Assembly: GCA_965153355.1 (NCBI GenBank)
Contig: OZ231126.1
Span: 5,704,001-5,768,000, forward strand
Reading direction: 5' to 3'
Source of the DNA: Flaccisagitta enflata
Taxonomy: Eukaryota; Chaetognatha; Sagittoidea; Aphragmophora
Length of the DNA stretch: 64,000 nucleotides
The notes under the pieces are model-generated. The model was not told the DNA's origin. It was given only the letters and a program-made list of their open reading frames with translations, and did not search any database. Positions 16,025 through 29,448 of the stretch are shown here, in pieces. The translations under genes and the position numbers were made by a program. Numbering within the stretch: the stretch's first letter is position 1; every line of letters begins with the position of its first letter.

Positions 16025-19000
16025 TTAATTATTATCGACGACAATATGGTTGAGCAGTTGTTGAATGGTGTCCGCGGTTACTGCCTGTCCTTGCTCAAAC
16101 TGGACTTGTAATGTTTGCCCCGTTGGATTTTGAATAATGGCCAAGTTATCGTCGTTCAGAGAGACTCGAAGTTGATTTCCGTCCAAAGGATTCACTAAAC
16201 CGGAGGTGGCAGCGTCGGTAACGTCGGCGGCGCCAGTAACATCGGCGGCGTCGGTAACGTCGGCGGCGCCTGTGACGTTAGCACCATGAGCGGCGTCATT
16301 AACGCAAGCACTTTGAACGGCGCCTTGAGCGATGTAATGCGCGGCGTCATCGACATTAACATCATGACCGGCCCCGTTAGAGTCTGCGGCGGTTCCATCA
16401 CCGGAAATGGCGAAGTCGACGGTAGAGTCGAAGACGAACAAGCTCTTTGACGCACGCGGCGGAAGGATCTGCGAAGTTCCAACGGCGGAGGATGCCAAAC
16501 GCTGCTGGTGTTGTAACTGCTTTTGCTGCAGTGGATCGCCAACATCGCATCGAGGATCGCCGAAGCGAGTATCTTCGTCGACGAAAGAGCCTCCGTGCGA
16601 TGCGGACGTCGCTTGAATCAGATTGTCGAGAATTGACACGTTTTTGTTGAGAAGTTGTTGGAATGTCTCGTTGGTGTTCTGTCTTGGAAGTGTTTGGTCA
16701 ACAGAGTTGGCGAAGGGGTGACCAACACTTGCAGATTCATTTATCAATTGGCGACCAAAAACCGCATCCTCGACGGGATTATCATCCAAAGAAGCAAGTG
16801 GGAGCCAGTTTGATCCTACAATATCGTTGGGAACAGGGCATTGGCCGTTTAGAGAGCGACTCGATATTTTCCCAGTGGTAGTTGTTGAGTTTGAAAGTGA
16901 AGACAAGCCTGCAGTCAAATGGCCAAATGCTGGAAGCAATGAGTTATCAATAGGATGCAAAGCGCCGATATCGATAACCGGGTTGCCCGAGGCGACGGAG
17001 GTACGAGCACTAACAGAGAGACTGGTGGTGGTTGTGGAGGTGGGTGACGGGACAGCAAAAGTTGTGGGAATGGCGGTAGTTGACGGGGGAAGCAGCCCAT
17101 TGGTCGTGCCGATGGTTTCTTTGTGGATATCATCGGGTATTGGGACGCTTGTCATCGTATCTTTAATTCCAGTACAAGTATGTTCATCGACATCATCAGA
17201 CGCAGCCGTCGGCAGCTGCAACGAGTTCAATGTGAATACCGGAAGTTTATCCGCGTCGATTGAGAATGTAAAACCCTTAACCCTGTAATCATCAGTCCCA
17301 CCGCAGCCGTTATCACCATCGCCGTCCTTATCGCCATAGATAGTCCGAGCATCGTCATCGTCATCGCCGTCTCCGTCATGAACTTTATCGCCGCTTTCAT
17401 CCACTTTATTCTCTTCAGTCCCGCGAGTTCTGCTTACGAGGCCCAAAGAATTGGCAAGTTGATTATTTTTGAAGGCAAAGAGTCGAGGGCTCAGATCATT
17501 AGCATCTGATGGAGTCGCTTTTGATACAGGATTAGAGCGCACTTCCTCCATATTGACGCTTCTGTCGTCGTTCTCGCAGGGGACAGGATGGAGCATCGAT
17601 TGGCAGACAGCCGCCACCTGCCAAAAGCATCATAAAAGTTAATCACTCAAAGGCTAAACCAAAACAGAGATCAGAGACGATAAATCCACATACGTGAAAG
17701 CTAACCACTCACCACTTCTCACCTGCTCGTGGAGGCGTTCAAATTGGACCAGGAAGGCTTCTGCTGATATGGATTTGTCCTGAGCTGAGCGATTTCTGAC
17801 GTTGATTTTTGACTCGTAATCGTTCTTGCCTTTCAATGGCTGACCTTTGTTCTTGACATTTCCCGCTTTCAGCAATAAGAAATCGAAAGGAGATAAAATT
17901 CGGAGGACGTCATCCAAAATGACCTCCAGAAATTCCTGAAAGATTCATTTTTTCAATCAAATTCAGCGAGTCAAGATTGCAAAATTTACTCTACTCTTCA
18001 ATGCATAGGGACGTGTGAGATGCCGTTGGGGCATTTCATCATTGAAAAATAGATCATTGACCCATCCCTAAATTGAAACCTACTGACTTAATGAAACTCC
18101 TAAAGCCATACTTGGTCGGTGCATTTTGAGGCTGCGTGTCTAACGAGATTCTTCCTGAGATTTGAAGCTCGAACTTCTTCCAACCTACGCCGTTTTTCTT
18201 CTTCCGTTACTCCTGAATCATTTCTATTGTCTGTCGTTTTTGAATCGTGGGAAGCGACGGAAACTCTGGCGGGTCTTATAGCAACGGCTTCGTCGGCAGA
18301 CGCGGTAGAATTCCTCGCCACAGCGGCGTCGGTCTTCTCAGCAGCAACGGCGCTCTTTTCAACAGCAGCGGCGATCTTTATTTCAGCAGCAGTAGCGGCG
18401 CTCTTTCCAGCAGCATCGGCGTCGCCGCCCTTCCCCTCGATCGAGACCCGGCGCAAATTGTGACTCGGATATCGCTCCAGATGCCGCCGAAGCAATTTAG
18501 CGCTAACGTAGGCTTTGATGCAGTCTAGATGCGGACAAACGTGACTTCGGGCTTTTAACGTGGAATAATAAGGGCCGGCGTGATTCTCCGATTCGTCATC
18601 AGCGCCGACTGAATCCAATTCAGGGTCGAAAGGGACGGCACCGTCGATGTCTGCAGAACGAGGGGAATAATGAAGATGAAAGAAACAATGATGATATACT
18701 ACTGGATACTCAACATGATAGAATGATGCATAGTAGAAGATACATCCATCACGCCAGTGACGCCACAGGACCAGACTTCCCGACCGTGTGAAGATCTCTA
18801 GGATCGTTTCCACGATTGAAGAGCCTTTTCAGTCTAAGTCATTAGAGTAATTACAGTCGTTGTACCTAAATTCTTCGGTCAATTACGAATTGGAATGATT
18901 CGGTGGACTCGGGATTAGATTGATCGACTCGGGATTGGGACTCATTTCTCACCTAGTTCCGTCGCGTTTCCCGTCGTTACTTTGACCGAAGGCTTCACCA

Positions 19001-20054
19001 CTCTTCCTCGTCTGTTAGACCAATAAGAGAACAATAAAAGAACAATTAGGCTTCACTACTCTTGCTCGTCTGTCAACAATTAACAATCAATGACCAAAGA
19101 ACAATTTAAGGACAAAACGCTGTAAATCTGATTGAGACAGACAACGAATTGTTATGACACGAATTTGTAAAACTATGAACCGTGAACGCGTCCCCATTCT
19201 TACTCAGCTCTTAGTTGTACTTGCTCTGTACCTTTCTTACCTCGTGATCAATTTTGGCGTTTTCTGCGGCGTATCGTCGTCGTCATCATTTTGATCATTA
19301 TCTTGATCATTACGAGTTTGCGGCGCTTTTCTCTTTTCGCCGATGAGTGAAGTTGCCGCGGTTGGGGGATTGAGCATCGTGTTGGTAATTCTACCACCAC
19401 CTTGAGAGCCGCCGCCGACGACGACACCACCACCGACCTTACTACCACCACCACCACCACCGCTAACAACACCACCACCACCGGCATCCCCTCCGACGAC
19501 ACCACCGATGTCGACGACGGAATGTACCAGCCTTGTCGGCTTCGCATTGGAGGTGGTCAGTTTCTTCGGCAATCTGTAGTCATTAAGAACTCGCTTGTTT
19601 TGACTGACCAGTCTTCGAACGGCCGAATTGAGTTGCTTCGTTTTCGTCGCCGTCGTTGAGTTCAAATCCGTCGGCGAACTCAAAACTGTTTTTTGAATAA
19701 ATCAAATCAAACATATGAAAATGTTTGGAAAAATATGAAGAAGCCAACAACAACCAGTTGACAACTGACAAGTTTTCACCGCAAATGGAACAGACGAAGA
19801 ATCAAATCATGTTTTAAGGCCTATATGTTATACTTAAATCATGTTCTCATGAACCCATCGTCAATATTAGCAGTAGCAGTAGCAGTAAGAAATGGAAAAT
19901 CACCGTTCAATTGAGTCCCGTCTTGAGCGGCCGTGAATCCAAGTTGTTGCGGCAGTAGCCTCAATCCCTGCGAATCGCTGAATGCCAGGATCAAGTTCGA
20001 TCCAGTCAGCAAACTGAGATCCCCTGAGATGATCTGCGAATTTGGAAATTCCAT
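16025..20054 (-). CDS. ZNF839-like zinc-finger protein (6 exons)
   Basis: Minus-strand exons: 20054-19904, 19685-19241, 19011-18953, 18650-18112, 17935-17723, 17617-16025. Phases are 1, 2, 1, 0, 0 and the sum is 3000 nt (999 residues). An in-frame TGA precedes the ATG. After a low-complexity Gly-rich part comes TRRGRVVKPSVK, then one C2H2 finger with CPHLDC and HLERYPSH (C-X4-C, 12, H-X6-H). Next are an Ala/Lys-rich linker, a helical block with ILSPFDFLLLKA and LVQFERLHEQVAAVCQSML, and a long Asp/Thr/Ser-rich tail. It ends with a segment (NLAIIQNPTGQTLQVQFEQG) that resembles the last block of ZNF839. The order RSGR-type motif, single finger, FLLLK helix and FEELH helix matches human ZNF839 as I remember it. 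Molecular role is not known; a nuclear DNA-binding function is inferred from the finger. The tail contains repeats of a DVTDAADVTGAA type made by a 15-bp DNA repeat. Confidence 0.75.
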
Positions 20055-20787
20055 GGCTGACGATCACGGAGGGCCGAGCCTGACGCGCGTTGATGAATGG
20101 AGTTTTACATCCTAGCAGTGGCAGCTCTTTTTGAGGCCTTAGATCAATGACTGGAGGAACGGATAACATCTACTAGATATTGACGAGATGCTCTAAAAAT
20201 ATAAAGAAAAGGTTCTTTTAATAAGGCAGGTCCGAGACAAAATATGAAGAGCCAAAAAAACGTTGAGAACAATTCATAAATAAATGTTGACATGTAAGTT
20301 AACTACGGCCTGCTATGTAGATAAAATACGTTATGGAGAGTCAAATACTGGATATGAAACGCGCTTTACAAAACGATCATTTTTATAGAAAATTTTAACA
20401 AAGAATGAACGGTAATTCTGGTAAAACAATTCTGAATAACTCAGAATTCATGTATTCTTTCCATTTTCAAAGAGTTAAATGGTATCAAGCACGATTGTGA
20501 AGATAAGGCACGTCGGAAGGGAAAATGCGAAATGTATGGACGGAAATAAGTAGGTCACCAACGAAATCTCAACTCAAGTTTCATCACTCTTATGTAATAG
20601 ATCGATGTGGAATTGTGAAATTGTGGACGGAGGAACTCGAGTCGCGATGTAGGATGAGGCCGAATGGTGAAGGCATGGCCGTGGCGCGTTGTTTCTTAGT
20701 AATACAAATGGGGGGGACTTGTCTTTTTCACCGTCGATAGCGAATCAAGCTGACGTCGCATCGTTTAGGTTATTGTTGCCGCTGATG
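20055..20787. other. Intergenic, CEP112 3' to ZNF839-like 5'
   Basis: About 730 bp, AT-rich. I see no ORF or repeat that I can assign. Confidence 0.5.
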
Positions 20788-23700
20788 TCAAAGACCTTCC
20801 AAATCCTCTTGTAAAAGCGACGCCCGCTGGTTCAAACTTTGAACCTGGAGGAAAGGAGGACGAAGAAAGCTTCATCATTAACAATTACGTCACAACCCTA
20901 ATAACAACGTCACTACATCAAATCAACACTAACGATATGGCGTCATAACCAACAAATTAACTCATTCATCGACACTATCTGCGTCATCACAAGATCCTCA
21001 ATGTCACCCCTAACGGACATAGCATCATCAATGACATAAAATCTCGTGAATGTCATAAGATCAACAACGTCGTTGTCTCTGAATGTTCCTGCCACAAAAA
21101 ACCCTCGATCAACGTTTTGAACAAAATGAACTTCCAAGTTTCTTTAAGGTGTCGATTTTGTTCGGTTTTGATGGACTGACCGTGTGGCTTACTTGGATCT
21201 TGAGGGATGCGATTGTGTCTTCGAGTTGAGTCTTGAGGTCTGCCGGCAACATTGTGGACAATTTCTCTTCGTGTTCTAACCGAAGTTGAGTCATTCGATC
21301 TTCAAAGTCTAACTCTTGATGCTCCAAACGACGCTCGAGACTACCCAGCTTGCCCTAAGGGAGGGGATAGATGGGAGGAGGAAGAGGAAAGAAAGCGTCA
21401 GGAGAAAGGACAAGGGAAGAGGAGGAAGAGGAAAGAGAGGGGTGGGGGAAAGGGCAAGGGAAGAGGAAAGAGAGGGGCGGGGGAAAGGGCAGGAGAAGAG
21501 GAGGAAAAGAAGAGTAATGGGCGGGGGAAAGGGCAAGGGAAAGGGCAAGGGAAAGAGAGGGGCGTGGAAGAAGGGCATGGGAAGAGGAGGAAGAGGAAAG
21601 AGGGGCGGGGTAAAGGGCAAGGGAAGAGGAGGAAGAGGAAAGAGGGGCAGTGGTGGAGGAAGAAGAGTGAAAGCGGCAGGGGAAGAGGAGGAAGAGGAGA
21701 GAAAGCGACAGGGAGGAGGAAGAGGAGAGAAAGCGGCAGGGAAGAGAGAGAGAACATAACCGGAGGGAAACAGGGGAATGAATAGGAAGAGTTGAGAGTA
21801 CAGGAATGAGTATTATGATTTGAGTTTGGACCCCGATTTGATGAAGGTGTTCGCGACTTAATGTAAGTACAAAGTAGTTAGCATGGAAATGTATTGGTAA
21901 TGGATCGATGTCAAGGTGAGGATGGTCGGATTGGAATGGATGGAAATGTTATGTTAGGTAAACAGGCAGCATTGCCTTCATTTTTCTAACGACTCTGATC
22001 TTACTTTAAGTATCTCGACGTGTTGCTGTTGGTTGAGAACTTCTGTGAGCCCGTTTCTTCTTTCAAACTCAACGTCGGTTTTGTGACGTTCCAATTCCTC
22101 TTCCAGACGAATTCGATGAGCCTCGTCTTAAGACAATGGAAACGAAAAAAAAAATATTTGATAGAAATTCTTTTTGGTGCTTTGATGAAATAGAGAATAA
22201 AGATCCTATACCTTGCTTAAACTTTAGGTGCCTCCACACGCTAAATTAGCGATCCGTTTGTAGTCCAAAAGCCTCAACCGATTTGTGACAGTGCAACGTA
22301 ATGAACAGGCGCTTAAAACAAGCGCTTACCACAGCTGACCAATAACCAACCCCGCAAAACTTCGTCAATCTCCAGGATTTCCCAGGTTAATAGTCTTCTT
22401 CTTCTTGTTACCTTTGTTGTCCATTTCCGCGTTGAGTCGGTTGACTTGAGCGACGATTTCTTTGTTTTTGTTGATTTCTTCTTCCATTCTCCTTCGATAT
22501 TCATCCTCGATCTTCTTCAATTTGACTCCGGCGTTGGTCAACGTCGACTCCATCTCCTCCGCGTGAGAGCGAGCCAGAGACAATCTACAAAGCGAAAGAG
22601 AAAACAAAAGTCACTATCAACCTCATATGCATATTGCAGTGAGATGGGGTTAGGGATAGGAGGATTAAAGCATCCAGGGATACTTCCCCGTCGCCAGGCA
22701 AAAAAAGATTCGTTAAAGCGAAGTGATCTTAATTGGTCACTTCCATTGCATTCAGTAACGTTTCTCTGTGTTATATGATCATACAGACCAATTTAGGTAT
22801 GCTAAGCCTCTACTGTTCCATTTGTTCTATATTACTTTTAAAAAATCGGGAATAGCTGAACGTTTGCAACTCTATCTCCGCTTTAAGTCTCTAATCTCTA
22901 ATTTAAAGCGTCCCCTAAGAGATCTGCTCTCTACCGTTAAGGGACGTGTAAAATAATAACCCGATCAGATGGAAAAGCAATGGTTCTTTCCATTTACATA
23001 ATCAAAAGCATCCCCTAAAGGATCTACTTTTTACCGCAAGGGGACACATAAAAAAATTAGCCGATCAGATGATAGTCGCAAAAGCGTTAGATGGTCGGCG
23101 GTACCCGTGCCCTGCCTAAGTAGGTTATGGTTAAATTAAGGGGGGAGCAGGGCAGCGGCCCCGAAGGGGTCGATGACCTTTGCTTTCACACGTATTGGGG
23201 ATTTTCTCCTTCTCCTTCTCCTCCTCCTCCGTCCCTCCCTCCTCAATCCCAGTCTTGAGGCCAAAATCCCAGCCTCAAGGCCCAAATCCTAGACTCAATG
23301 CCCAAATCCTAGCCTGGAGGCTGAGATATGGGCCTCAAGGCCGGGATATGGGCCTCAAGGCCGGGATCTGGGCCTCTTGGCTGAGATTTTGACGTTGAGG
23401 CTGAGATTTGGGCCTCATTACTGAAATCTGGGCCTCCAGGCTAGGATTTGGGCTTTGAGGCTGGGATTTCAGCCTCGAGACTGGGATTTGGGCCTCGAGA
23501 CTGGAATTTGGGCCTCCAGACTGGGATGGGGGGGGGGACGTAGAAGAAGGAGAAGGAGAAAATCCCCCATACGTGTGAAAGCATAGGTCCTCGACCCCTT
23601 CGGGGCCGCTGCCCAAAAAAGCAGTAGCGCGTGGGATCGCAAAAGAAACAGCATAGATAATTTCAAATTAAATCGCTCAAATTGACTAACAGACAACAGA

Positions 23701-26700
23701 ACTAAGAGGGGATAGGGAATCGGCCAATCAGCCGGAAAAGGGAGGGGAAGAGATATACGTTAGGTGAAGGTTGCCAAATTGCACTCCCAGTAAAGTTAGT
23801 GATATCAGCTCAGATCTTAAACTGCTTAAAGTAATCTTAATACAGGGAATACCGCGCCAACCGGGACAAAAGAAAACAACATATTTTCTCTTCTGAAAAT
23901 GACAAATTTGATTTGAAAACAGATTCTAGTAGATCTTTTAAACCGATTTTATTTCATTAAGAAAAACCATAACTGAATAGTACACTGAAAGCACACAAAA
24001 AGATGGAAAAAAGCCAAAATTTGACAAATTTCTTGTAATTTTTTCAAAAAATGCGCTAAGTACTTCAATCGTACACTTCTTTTGTTAACTATTGCAACAA
24101 AGATTGGATTAAAAAACTTGGATTTGTCTTAAATTGAATGGGGAATCAATATAGTATTATGAAAAAGCTTGGGTTTCTTTCGTTGAAATTTTTCACTCAA
24201 TTGAAGAAAAAAATCAAAAATCCAACTATTTCATCAAGAAACTCGGTTAAATTTTCAAAAATTATTAAAAATAGGCAATTGGAATGGTAGAGTATGAAAC
24301 TACATCGAATCATCTATCATTCAAGACCAATCCCAGCATAGTAGCTCGATTTGTCTAGATTTGGCAAGAGTATGAAGAAATGTTGTTAAAACATAACAAT
24401 CACAAATTTTTGCAATTTCAGATTTCATGATTTACATAAGAAGTGATACTAAGGCCAAAGTATTGGTCGACAAAGTTTATAGATAACAAAATCGGTTCTA
24501 AAGCTCTCTCTGGAACTGTTGTCAGAATTGATCCACCATTTTTAGATGCAGAGATATGTCGTTTTCTTTCGTCCCGGTAGGCGGGGTATTCCCTGTATAA
24601 CGGAGACGGAAAAGTATTTTCAATAAGTTTTTTTTTCGACAGAAGCTAATGAACTTACCTTTGCTGTTCCAGTTGTGATTTGTGCTTCCTTTCCGCCTCT
24701 TCGAGGGATCGTTTGAGGTCACGTTCCGTCTTCTCGGCTTCTTCGCCAACTTTGGCCAATTGGCGTCGGTTTTCGTCGTGAATCTCGATGATTTGTTGGC
24801 GTAATTCCTTCACCTGATCGTCAGTCATCAGCCAGAAAGAGGAACAATTAAGTGAATTATGGTGGAAACAATTCGAATTAACATCACAGCATATTTAATG
24901 ATATCTGTTTTAAGTGCGGCATAAGAGAGAAATTGTAAGCCGGGACTCGGAATTAGGACTGGGCATGGAAGGACTGGAGATTGGGACACTTGAATTACAC
25001 TTTTTTTATAAGGACCAGTAGATTTTTTCTGAGGGCGGGATATCCTTAAATCTTCACAAATTTTAGGCTGAAATATTCTTAACGTGTCCTTAATTTTTTT
25101 CTATGATTTTCTTATAATTATGTTATACTCATTGAAATAATGGAAGTACAGTATGAGTAAATACAAGTTAATGATAACAATCACTGTTTTATATTTGTTT
25201 ATAATAGGAAAATGTAAATTTAACTTTAAGAAATTTCCATTCTGCGTAGATAAGGTTATTTTCTCAAAGATTTTGCATAATGACCATTTAAATCATCAAA
25301 TATACAAACTTATTTACAAATTTGAAGCTGGGCTTTGTCCTTAAAATGTCCTTAATTTCTAGCAAAATTTCAGCCTCATGTCCTTATGAAGTTTGTCCTT
25401 ACTCAAAAAAAAGAGTGTAGGGACGCTTGACCTGGCGAAAAACAGCTCTCTTCAGATTCATCTTCACGACTTACAACATATGTAAGGGGTTATAAATATC
25501 ATTATAAGATTTAATGCATTGGTGTATGAGACTTGAGATTGTGAAATCAGTGATTGGAACGTGAGACAAGGGGGGAATTGAAAGGATAGAACTTGGGGAT
25601 TTATAAATAGATTTTGTCCTTGTACTTGAACTCGAACTTTGGATTTTGTGGGTCCTATGGCTAAGGATCGAACCTGTTGGTCAAGTTCTGCGATGGCGGC
25701 ATCATCGATTTCTTTCTTAGCCACGTGATCGTCCACCAATCTCTCTATTTCTCCAAAATGTAAACTCCTATCAGAAAATGGGAGAACGCAGATATTCTTG
25801 AGGATGATTAAGGATGGCAACAAAGGGACAACAAAAGATAAGCGAAAATCATCATGCGTAATTCTCACTTGAGTTGATCCATTTCGTCATCTTTGGATTT
25901 GAGCAAAACTTCTTTTTCCATCGCGGCATCTTTGGTAAGCGTCAGTTTTTGTGTCTCCACCTCGCTCCTCAAACGCTCAATCTGATTTTAAAGGCGGCAA
26001 CAAGTTACCCGGGGGTTAAAATAACATCTCTGATGGATGGGCAGTCGCTGGGCACTGGGCAGGGGCGTACAACCCAATCCCCCCCACATCCACATACAAT
26101 CATTTATTCAGCACCTGAAATACGCGTTTTCATACTTTAAATTCCCCCTCGGGCATCAAAAATGGACGGACCAACGTGACGGACGGACGGACGAAAGCTT
26201 TAAGAGTTTCGAGTCTGCGACTAAAAATCGTCAGCAAACACACATCAGCTATGAATCATGACTGCAACGACAACAATAACCATGACGCAATGACAAAGTA
26301 ATGACACAGAACTGATAATATTATTAACGCGATATAAAGGTCATGGCAGCGGTAAGAGAGCCTCTAACAATAACATTGACACATGTACATGAAAACAACC
26401 GTCCCACACAAGGTAAAACATCTCATCTTATCGAACTGACATTCATCAGTTACCTCTCTCTCGGCGCATTTTTTCTCCTCTTCCATTTGTCTTTTCATCT
26501 CCTTGGATTGCTTCTCCCTCAGCACTCTCGATGTTTCCAAGTCCGCCTCGACGGCCTTCATTTGCTGTTGCATTTCCTTGAAGTTTTTCGCCGCCGTCGC
26601 TTCCATTTGACTCTGAATGTCGGTAAAATTTGATAATAATTTTTTTTGCTCTTTTGTTTATCGTAGTGGGGCAAGGGGACTGCAATAGAACAAGGCCGGA

Positions 26701-29378
26701 TACACGGCCATCAGTTGCGGACGGGTGGGCAGGGGCGGAAATAAGCGATTTCCCACTTTTCAACTCGAGCGTGACGGACCGACCAACCGACCAACGGACG
26801 GACGGACAAAGCCTCTTATAGAGTTGCGTGTCCGCAACTAAAAACTTGACGCTGCTGCAAAATACATAATCGTAATTACCTACATCACCAAACCTAATCC
26901 TAAATGACATCAAAGTTAAACACAAACCAACCCCAACACTAAGACAAACCAACCCCCCTCCCTCCCTCCCCCCCCCCCCCGAGTTCTCCGGACCCAAAAA
27001 AAAACATAGGTCTAAATACCAAAACTCCAACAAAACCTGAAATTCTCTCAACGCGTTCTCGGAAGAGCAAGTTTGCAGCTCTAATTCCGACTTGAGCCTT
27101 TCGCATTCTTTGCGTTTACTTTTCAGATTTTCTTCCAAACGCGCGTTCTTTGTCTGTAATTCGCTCTCCTGTCAAGGGGTTTTGAAAACGAAAAGGGATT
27201 GACATGAAAGTCACGAGAAGCAATGCGGACCGAGCTATTGTGTTTCAACAGAGACAAAGAAGCAGTCAGGTACAAGTTGACAACGAAAAAAATATAAAGC
27301 CTTAAGATTGCAAAACAAAGATATCGCGCTTTCCCAATTCTTCTTCAACCCCCCCCTTTTCTCGTCGAGGATGTACCTGTTGCGCGGCTTTTCTTTCCAT
27401 TTGTTTGGCTTCGGCTTCGACTGTGGCGATGTTGGCTGCGAGTTTGTCTATGGCTTCTTTGTGTTCTTGGGCTTCAACATCACCACGTTGCCTCTCACGC
27501 TTCAAATTCTCAACGTCTTCTTCGCTGCGGCGCAATTTCTCCGTCGTCGAGGACAACTCCTGACGAAGCAGTTCAACGGCGGCCCGATGACTCGCTGAGG
27601 ACTGTTGAAGACTCGTCTGTCATAGAGAAAATTGGAGAATGTTTCATGTGATAGAGAAAGGTCACTTTACTATGGTGTAATTGCGCGGCATCAACAACAA
27701 TGTACTGCACAGAAAAAGCAAGTTCGTCAATTTTTAACGCCATAATAACATGAAAGTATGCCTCCCCCAAAATTTTATTGGAATGATAGAAACTGCAAGT
27801 CCCTTGTTCCAAGTAGTAAGCGGACACACAACCGTTTCAAGTTATGAAAATTATCGTTGGAAAACGACGTATTTCCGCTCTAAAATGAGTTTGATATACA
27901 TAGCTTCACTGTTATGTACTCGGTTATGAGCAGTTTATATGTAAACATAGGCAGATATATGATTAAACACACATGAGACGATCAGGAAATGATGAAAAAG
28001 CGATGAAAAACACAAAACGCAATCGTTAGAAAATGCAAAAAAACTCTTAACTTTGAACCTACAGGCGAGGGTCTAGAATTTTTTCCGTCGGCGAGCTTCA
28101 TACATATATGATAGAGGAGACTTTAATCTGCCAGAGACTGTTTTCAAAAAATATTTTCTCCGATGCGCACACTTTCTACCAATCGCGTCTTTTCATGGCC
28201 TGTTAGTATAAAAACCTCTGAGTGGTTTGAAAGCTTCAGGAGGAAGTTTGCGGAAACAAACGAGGATTTTAACCCGAGTTCTGTTTAATTAACGCTGTCT
28301 GTGATACCTTAAAAACAACCGCGATTGGCATTTTTTTGAACATATATCTTTAAAAATGCCTAATGAAGCCTATTTAAGTAATATTCTCCCCAAAAGTGAC
28401 CCTGAATTTTTAAGCATCCCCTTACTATTCCAAGAGAGTCGTTTTTAGGTGCGACAAAGCACTTCTATAAATGGCTGTGTCCGTCGGTCGGTCGGTCGGT
28501 TGGTTGGTAACGCATTTGTTCGAAGATCCACACGTCGCACCTTAATGGCCTACTTAGCCCTGTTCCTTGGAATATGGACAAATGAGCCTATTGCTGTATT
28601 CCTCCAACTCAATCTCTGCGAACCTTCTTAATTCCCCGACATGTTCTGGAGCGATCTCACTCTCTCTGATCCCCCGCCCCAACCTCCGGGCCCCTATTCA
28701 CAGTTTCCAAGACAACACGGCATTTGATCAACAGATTTGCCCAGAGCCTGCTCTTCCCCAACTTCCGGCCTCACCTCGAATTCTTTCTTTTGCGCTTCTT
28801 GGTTTCTGTCCATTTCGTTGTTCTTTTCTTCGGCCTGCCTTAATTTGGCCGCCAAGTCGTCGCTTCTCGCTTCCATCATCGCCATCTCTTGGATCATTCG
28901 TTGACGACTAGAGGCGCTGATCTCAGCATCTTCGGTTAGCGTCGCAATCCTAAGAGAAAGTTTGTTTGTTGACCATTAATGGCGCTGATCTCAGCATCTT
29001 CGGTTAGCGTCGCAATCCTAAGAGAAAGTTTGTTTGTTGACCATTAAAGGCGCTGATCTCAGCATCTTCGGTTAGCGTCGCAATCCTAAGAGAAAGAGTT
29101 TATTTGTTGACCATTAGAGGCGCTGATCTCAGCATAATTGTCAGCAACGCAATCCTAAGAGAAAGAGTTAATATCTCTTGGATCATTCATTGACGACCAG
29201 AGGCGCTGATCTCAGCATCTTCGGTCAGCGTCGCATTTCTGTGATAGAAAGAGAAAGAAAGCGGGAAAGAATGAAAGGAAGGAAGAAGGACAGAAAGAAA
29301 GAAAGAAGGCAAGAAAGAAGGCAAGAAAGAAGGCAAGAAAGAAGGCAAGAAAGAAGGCAAGAAAGAAGGCAAGAAAGC

Positions 29379-29448
<70 letters not shown>

